A stretch of DNA of 6,001 bases from an uncultured bacterium (GTDB lineage: Bacteria > Planctomycetota > Phycisphaerae > Phycisphaerales > SM1A02): contig CAIXEV010000400.1 of assembly GCA_903918555.1 (NCBI GenBank), positions 1 through 6,001 on the forward strand. The letters run 5' to 3'. Below are positions 5,840 to 6,001 of the stretch, in pieces. Positions within the stretch are counted from its first letter, which is position 1. Each line of letters begins with the position of its first letter. A program made the translations under genes and the position numbers. The notes under the pieces were generated by a model. The model was not told the DNA's origin. It worked only from the letters and a program-made list of their open reading frames with translations, and made no database searches.

Positions 5840-6001
5840 ATGTCCTCGACCGTCCGCATCGACTTCTCGCGGCCGATCGCGCTGTTCCCGCTGCCTGCGG
5901 TGTCGCTCTACCCGCACACCGCGGAGTGGTTGGTCGCCTTCGAGCCGCGCTACCGCCAGATGGTCGAGGACTGCCTGCGCGCGCGCGGAGAGGCGTCGGC
6001 C
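5840..6001 (+). CDS. LON N-terminal (substrate-binding) domain protein, 3' end missing
   Basis: Fifty-four residues are visible from ATG 5840 to the window edge with no stop. After a short lead, PIALFPLPAVSLYPHTAEW (12-30), FEPRYRQMVEDCL (34-46) follows the pattern of the LON domain (PF02190): LFPLP, a strand with a proline, then the FEPRYR signature followed by an acidic helix. It could be a stand-alone LON-domain protein of about 200 residues, common in bacteria with unknown role, or the front of a Lon protease. Lon usually starts with a longer LPVLPLRD-like segment, so the stand-alone form is favoured. There is no ribosome binding site; the upstream promoter suggests leaderless translation. 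Confidence 0.82.
   Translation, partial: MSSTVRIDFSRPIALFPLPAVSLYPHTAEWLVAFEPRYRQMVEDCLRARGEASA

Noticed and set aside
1..6001. tRNA, rRNA, CRISPR array, insertion sequence, attachment site or horizontal-transfer boundary
   Set aside because: No cloverleaf, spaced direct repeats, terminal inverted repeats, transposase or visible composition break were found.

Overview
The window is very GC-rich, densely coding and entirely plus-stranded. It carries six protein-coding genes, two of them cut by the window edges. I see no RNA gene, insertion sequence, CRISPR array or tandem repeat. High GC, a cytidylyltransferase/radical-SAM-like fusion, an unusual NeuA/NeuB pair, an HDOD protein and a stand-alone LON-domain protein together suggest an environmental Gram-negative-type bacterium. 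My best guess is a planctomycete, perhaps Phycisphaerae-like. This is inference from gene style; no marker gene is present to settle it.

Bases 1-4646 are one tightly coupled four-gene block for a nine-carbon acidic sugar (sialic-acid-like nonulosonic acid). Its genes are: (1) a 5'-truncated protein with an SpsF/KdsB-like nucleotidyltransferase part followed by a radical-SAM/SPASM-like part that has lost all iron-sulfur cysteines; (2) a NeuA-type CMP-sugar synthetase; (3) a NeuB-type nonulosonate synthase with a C-terminal antifreeze-like (SAF) domain; (4) a NeuC-type hydrolysing UDP-GlcNAc 2-epimerase. Each junction is a 4-base stop/start overlap (GTGA, ATGA, GTGA), so the genes are almost certainly co-transcribed and translationally coupled. 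The expected flow is UDP-HexNAc to ManNAc-type sugar (NeuC), condensation with PEP (NeuB), then CMP activation (NeuA). The product would feed a glycosyltransferase outside the window. The exact sugar (Neu5Ac, legionaminic-like or other) cannot be read from this sequence. NeuA and NeuB both carry departures from the textbook active-site motifs.

Bases 4647-4856 hold no gene. They contain hairpin-forming sequence after neuC and a leader for the next gene, with an inverted repeat directly upstream of a strong AGGAGG ribosome binding site.

Bases 4857-5759 encode a 300-residue HDOD-domain signalling protein that still has HD-type histidines and aspartate. A short gap follows with a terminator-like hairpin and a sigma-70-like promoter whose -10 box lies six bases before the next ATG, suggesting a leaderless mRNA. 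The window ends inside a LON N-terminal-domain protein (from 5840).

The most notable observation is the cysteine-less radical-SAM-like domain in the first gene of a nonulosonic acid operon. It keeps the fold signatures of the family but cannot be a conventional radical SAM enzyme.
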